Assembly (NCBI GenBank): GCA_017462425.1
Contig: JAFTRD010000165.1
Span: 1-6,062, forward strand
Origin: Clostridia bacterium
GTDB lineage: Bacteria > Bacillota_A > Clostridia > Christensenellales > Borkfalkiaceae
Length of the DNA: 6,062 nucleotides
Reading direction: 5' to 3'
A program made the translations under genes and the position numbers. Below, one piece after another: positions 5,185 through 6,062 of this stretch (position 1 is its first letter; each line of letters begins with the position of its first letter). The notes beneath the pieces were generated by a model. That model had not been told where the DNA came from. It saw only the letters and a list, made by a program, of their open reading frames with translations, and ran no database searches.

Positions 5185-5222
5185 AAAAAAACCTCCCCGT
5201 AACAATTTGCCACGAAGAGGTT
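5185..5222 (-). terminator. Terminator-like hairpin containing the SD of the next gene
   Basis: On the minus strand AACCTCTTCGT (5222-5212) pairs with ACGGGGAGGTT (5200-5190), 11 pairs including two G.T wobbles, with an 11-base loop, followed by five more T and directly the ATG at 5184. By shape it is a good intrinsic terminator for the upstream mtaB-HIT unit. Its 3' arm is also the GGGGAGG ribosome binding site of the exported-protein gene, so folding would both stop transcription and block initiation. Confidence 0.75.
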
Positions 5223-5276
5223 ATTGACTGAATTTTTACCTTTTATTCGGAAAAAAGAGAACAAAAACTCAAAGGA

Positions 5277-5612
5277 TTATTCCCAAGGGAGCGGTTCGCC
5301 GCCGAGGATATGAATGTGCAGGTGATGCACGGTTTGACCGGCGTTTTCACCCTGATTTACCACCAAGCGGAATCCGTCCGCCACCCCAAGCTCTTTTTTG
5401 AGCGCAGGAATTTTTTGCAGCGCGCGCTTGACGATTAAGGCACGGCTTTCGTCCATATCCTCCAAAAGCGCAAAATGCTCTTTGGGAATACACAGGCAGT
5501 GCACCTTGGCTCTGGGCGCAATGTCCTTGATGACGATAAGCTCGTCATCCTCGTACAATTTTGCCGAGGGGATTTGTCCCGCAATGATTTTACAGAATAC
5601 GCAGTTATCCAT
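5277..5612 (-). CDS. HIT-family (HinT-type) nucleotide-binding protein
   Basis: This 111-residue cytoplasmic protein fits the compact HinT branch, near the usual length of 110-120. The histidine triad is HLHIHIL (H97, H99, H101), preceded by the family's NQGENAGQTVHH segment (N86, G92-Q93). The N-terminus has DNCVFCKIIAGQIPS, with C4 and C7 as a likely structural zinc pair as in many Gram-positive members. HinT proteins hydrolyse nucleoside phosphoramidates such as AMP-lysine; the physiological role is often unclear. The ATG overlaps the end of mtaB by eight bases, and AGGAGA (5626-5621), eight bases upstream, lies within the mtaB coding sequence, so the two are likely translationally coupled. 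A terminator-like hairpin (5185-5222) follows about 55 bases after the stop. Confidence 0.95.
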   Translation of the reverse strand: MDNCVFCKIIAGQIPSAKLYEDDELIVIKDIAPRAKVHCLCIPKEHFALLEDMDESRALIVKRALQKIPALKKELGVADGFRLVVNQGENAGQTVHHLHIHILGGEPLPWE

Positions 5613-6062
5613 TATAAATTTCTCCTATACATAAATCCGAAGATTTTTTATTTATCAATTTTATTTTACGTTTATGCGCCACTTTACCAAAAACGGCGAC
5701 ACGTATATAATTTTCCGTGTACCCGAAGGTCTGTCCGTCCTTATATTCCTCGGGTACGAAGGAAAAAATTTCGCCCAAAAATTTATCCGTATACTCGCTG
5801 CGGCATTTTTCCGCCAACGACATTAAACGCAGTTTTCGTTCCTCTTTGATAAACGGAATCAGCTGCGGTAGCTTTGCCGCCGGCGTACCCTCCCGAGGAG
5901 AGTAAACGAAACAATGTATCTGGGCAAAGCCTACCTCCCTGACGAGATTCAGACTGTCGATAAAATCTTCCTCCGTTTCGCCCGGGAATCCCACGATGAT
6001 ATCGGTAGTGATTGCCGCACGAGGGAAATAGCGGTAGATGAGCTTACATTTTTCGATATACT
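5605..6062 (-). CDS. mtaB: tRNA t6A37 methylthiotransferase MtaB, C-terminal part (partial)
   Basis: The frame is open to the right edge of the window, so only about 151 C-terminal residues are seen; the upstream part with the radical-SAM CxxxCxxC motif is outside. Visible landmarks are AAITTDIIVGFPGET (the GTG at 5994 is the internal Val of IVGFPGE, not a start), then EVGFAQIHCFVYSPREGTPAA, an ER-rich linker, FLGEIFSFVPEE and FGYTENYIRVAV. This order is typical of the MiaB/MtaB family. The YSPREGTPAA and GYTENYI segments favour MtaB over MiaB or RimO. MtaB adds a methylthio group to N6-threonylcarbamoyladenosine at position 37 of tRNAs decoding ANN codons, using two Fe-S clusters and S-adenosylmethionine. 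The C-terminal TRAM-like tail looks short. It overlaps the HIT gene by eight bases. Confidence 0.93.
   Translation of the reverse strand, partial: YIEKCKLIYRYFPRAAITTDIIVGFPGETEEDFIDSLNLVREVGFAQIHCFVYSPREGTPAAKLPQLIPFIKEERKLRLMSLAEKCRSEYTDKFLGEIFSFVPEEYKDGQTFGYTENYIRVAVFGKVAHKRKIKLINKKSSDLCIGEIYNG

Noticed and set aside
5185..5205. TTG start at 5205 for the exported protein
   Set aside because: It lies in the hairpin loop, would place the SD inside the coding region, and adds residues before a normal signal peptide.
5398..5905. Plus-strand frames opposite the HIT and mtaB genes
   Set aside because: They are antisense to two well-recognised protein families and show no family features or ribosome binding sites.

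Overview
The window looks like chromosomal DNA from a low-to-moderate-GC member of the Bacillota (Clostridia-like). This rests on the style of the 23S rRNA 5' end, strong GGAGG-type ribosome binding sites, many rho-independent terminators, a lipoprotein signal, and a possible sporulation-type membrane peptidase. Species cannot be named from the sequence. Every supported gene lies on the minus strand, so the window is best read from its right end to its left end. Most plus-strand open frames are antisense shadows.

Layout in the direction of transcription: (1) the C-terminal part of mtaB, a tRNA methylthiotransferase, cut by the window edge, overlaps by 8 bases with a HIT-family nucleotide-binding protein. 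(2) A terminator-like hairpin whose 3' arm is also the Shine-Dalgarno (SD) sequence of the next gene leads into a small exported protein of uncertain family (YwmB-like at best). A membrane-anchored M23 (LytM/SpoIIQ-like) peptidase with a Gly/Ser/Asn linker follows. (3) A second hairpin of the same design leads into an M1-type metallopeptidase lipoprotein. (4) A strong sigma-A-type promoter drives a roughly 190-nt leader containing a 19-codon ORF, a candidate antiterminator and a strong intrinsic terminator, followed by corA (divalent-cation transporter) and an FmdB-type zinc-ribbon protein, closed by a terminator. (5) A strong promoter with an AT-rich upstream element and a roughly 260-nt untranslated leader drives a 23S rRNA gene, of which only about the first 480 nt are in the window.

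The most interesting element is the corA leader. The last codons of the 19-codon ORF can pair (9 of 10 positions) with the 5' arm of the terminator that precedes corA. This is the layout expected for ribosome-mediated transcription attenuation. The leader peptide begins with Asp/Pro-rich residues, reminiscent of the enterobacterial MgtL Mg2+-sensing leader, so Mg2+-responsive control of corA is a testable idea.

Two further points deserve a look. The 23S gene has no 16S gene directly upstream; a protein gene with its own terminator sits there, which suggests an unlinked rRNA arrangement. Also, two hairpins with shared outer sequence combine a terminator with the downstream gene's SD. All structures were folded by eye; no alignment, database search or energy calculation was run.
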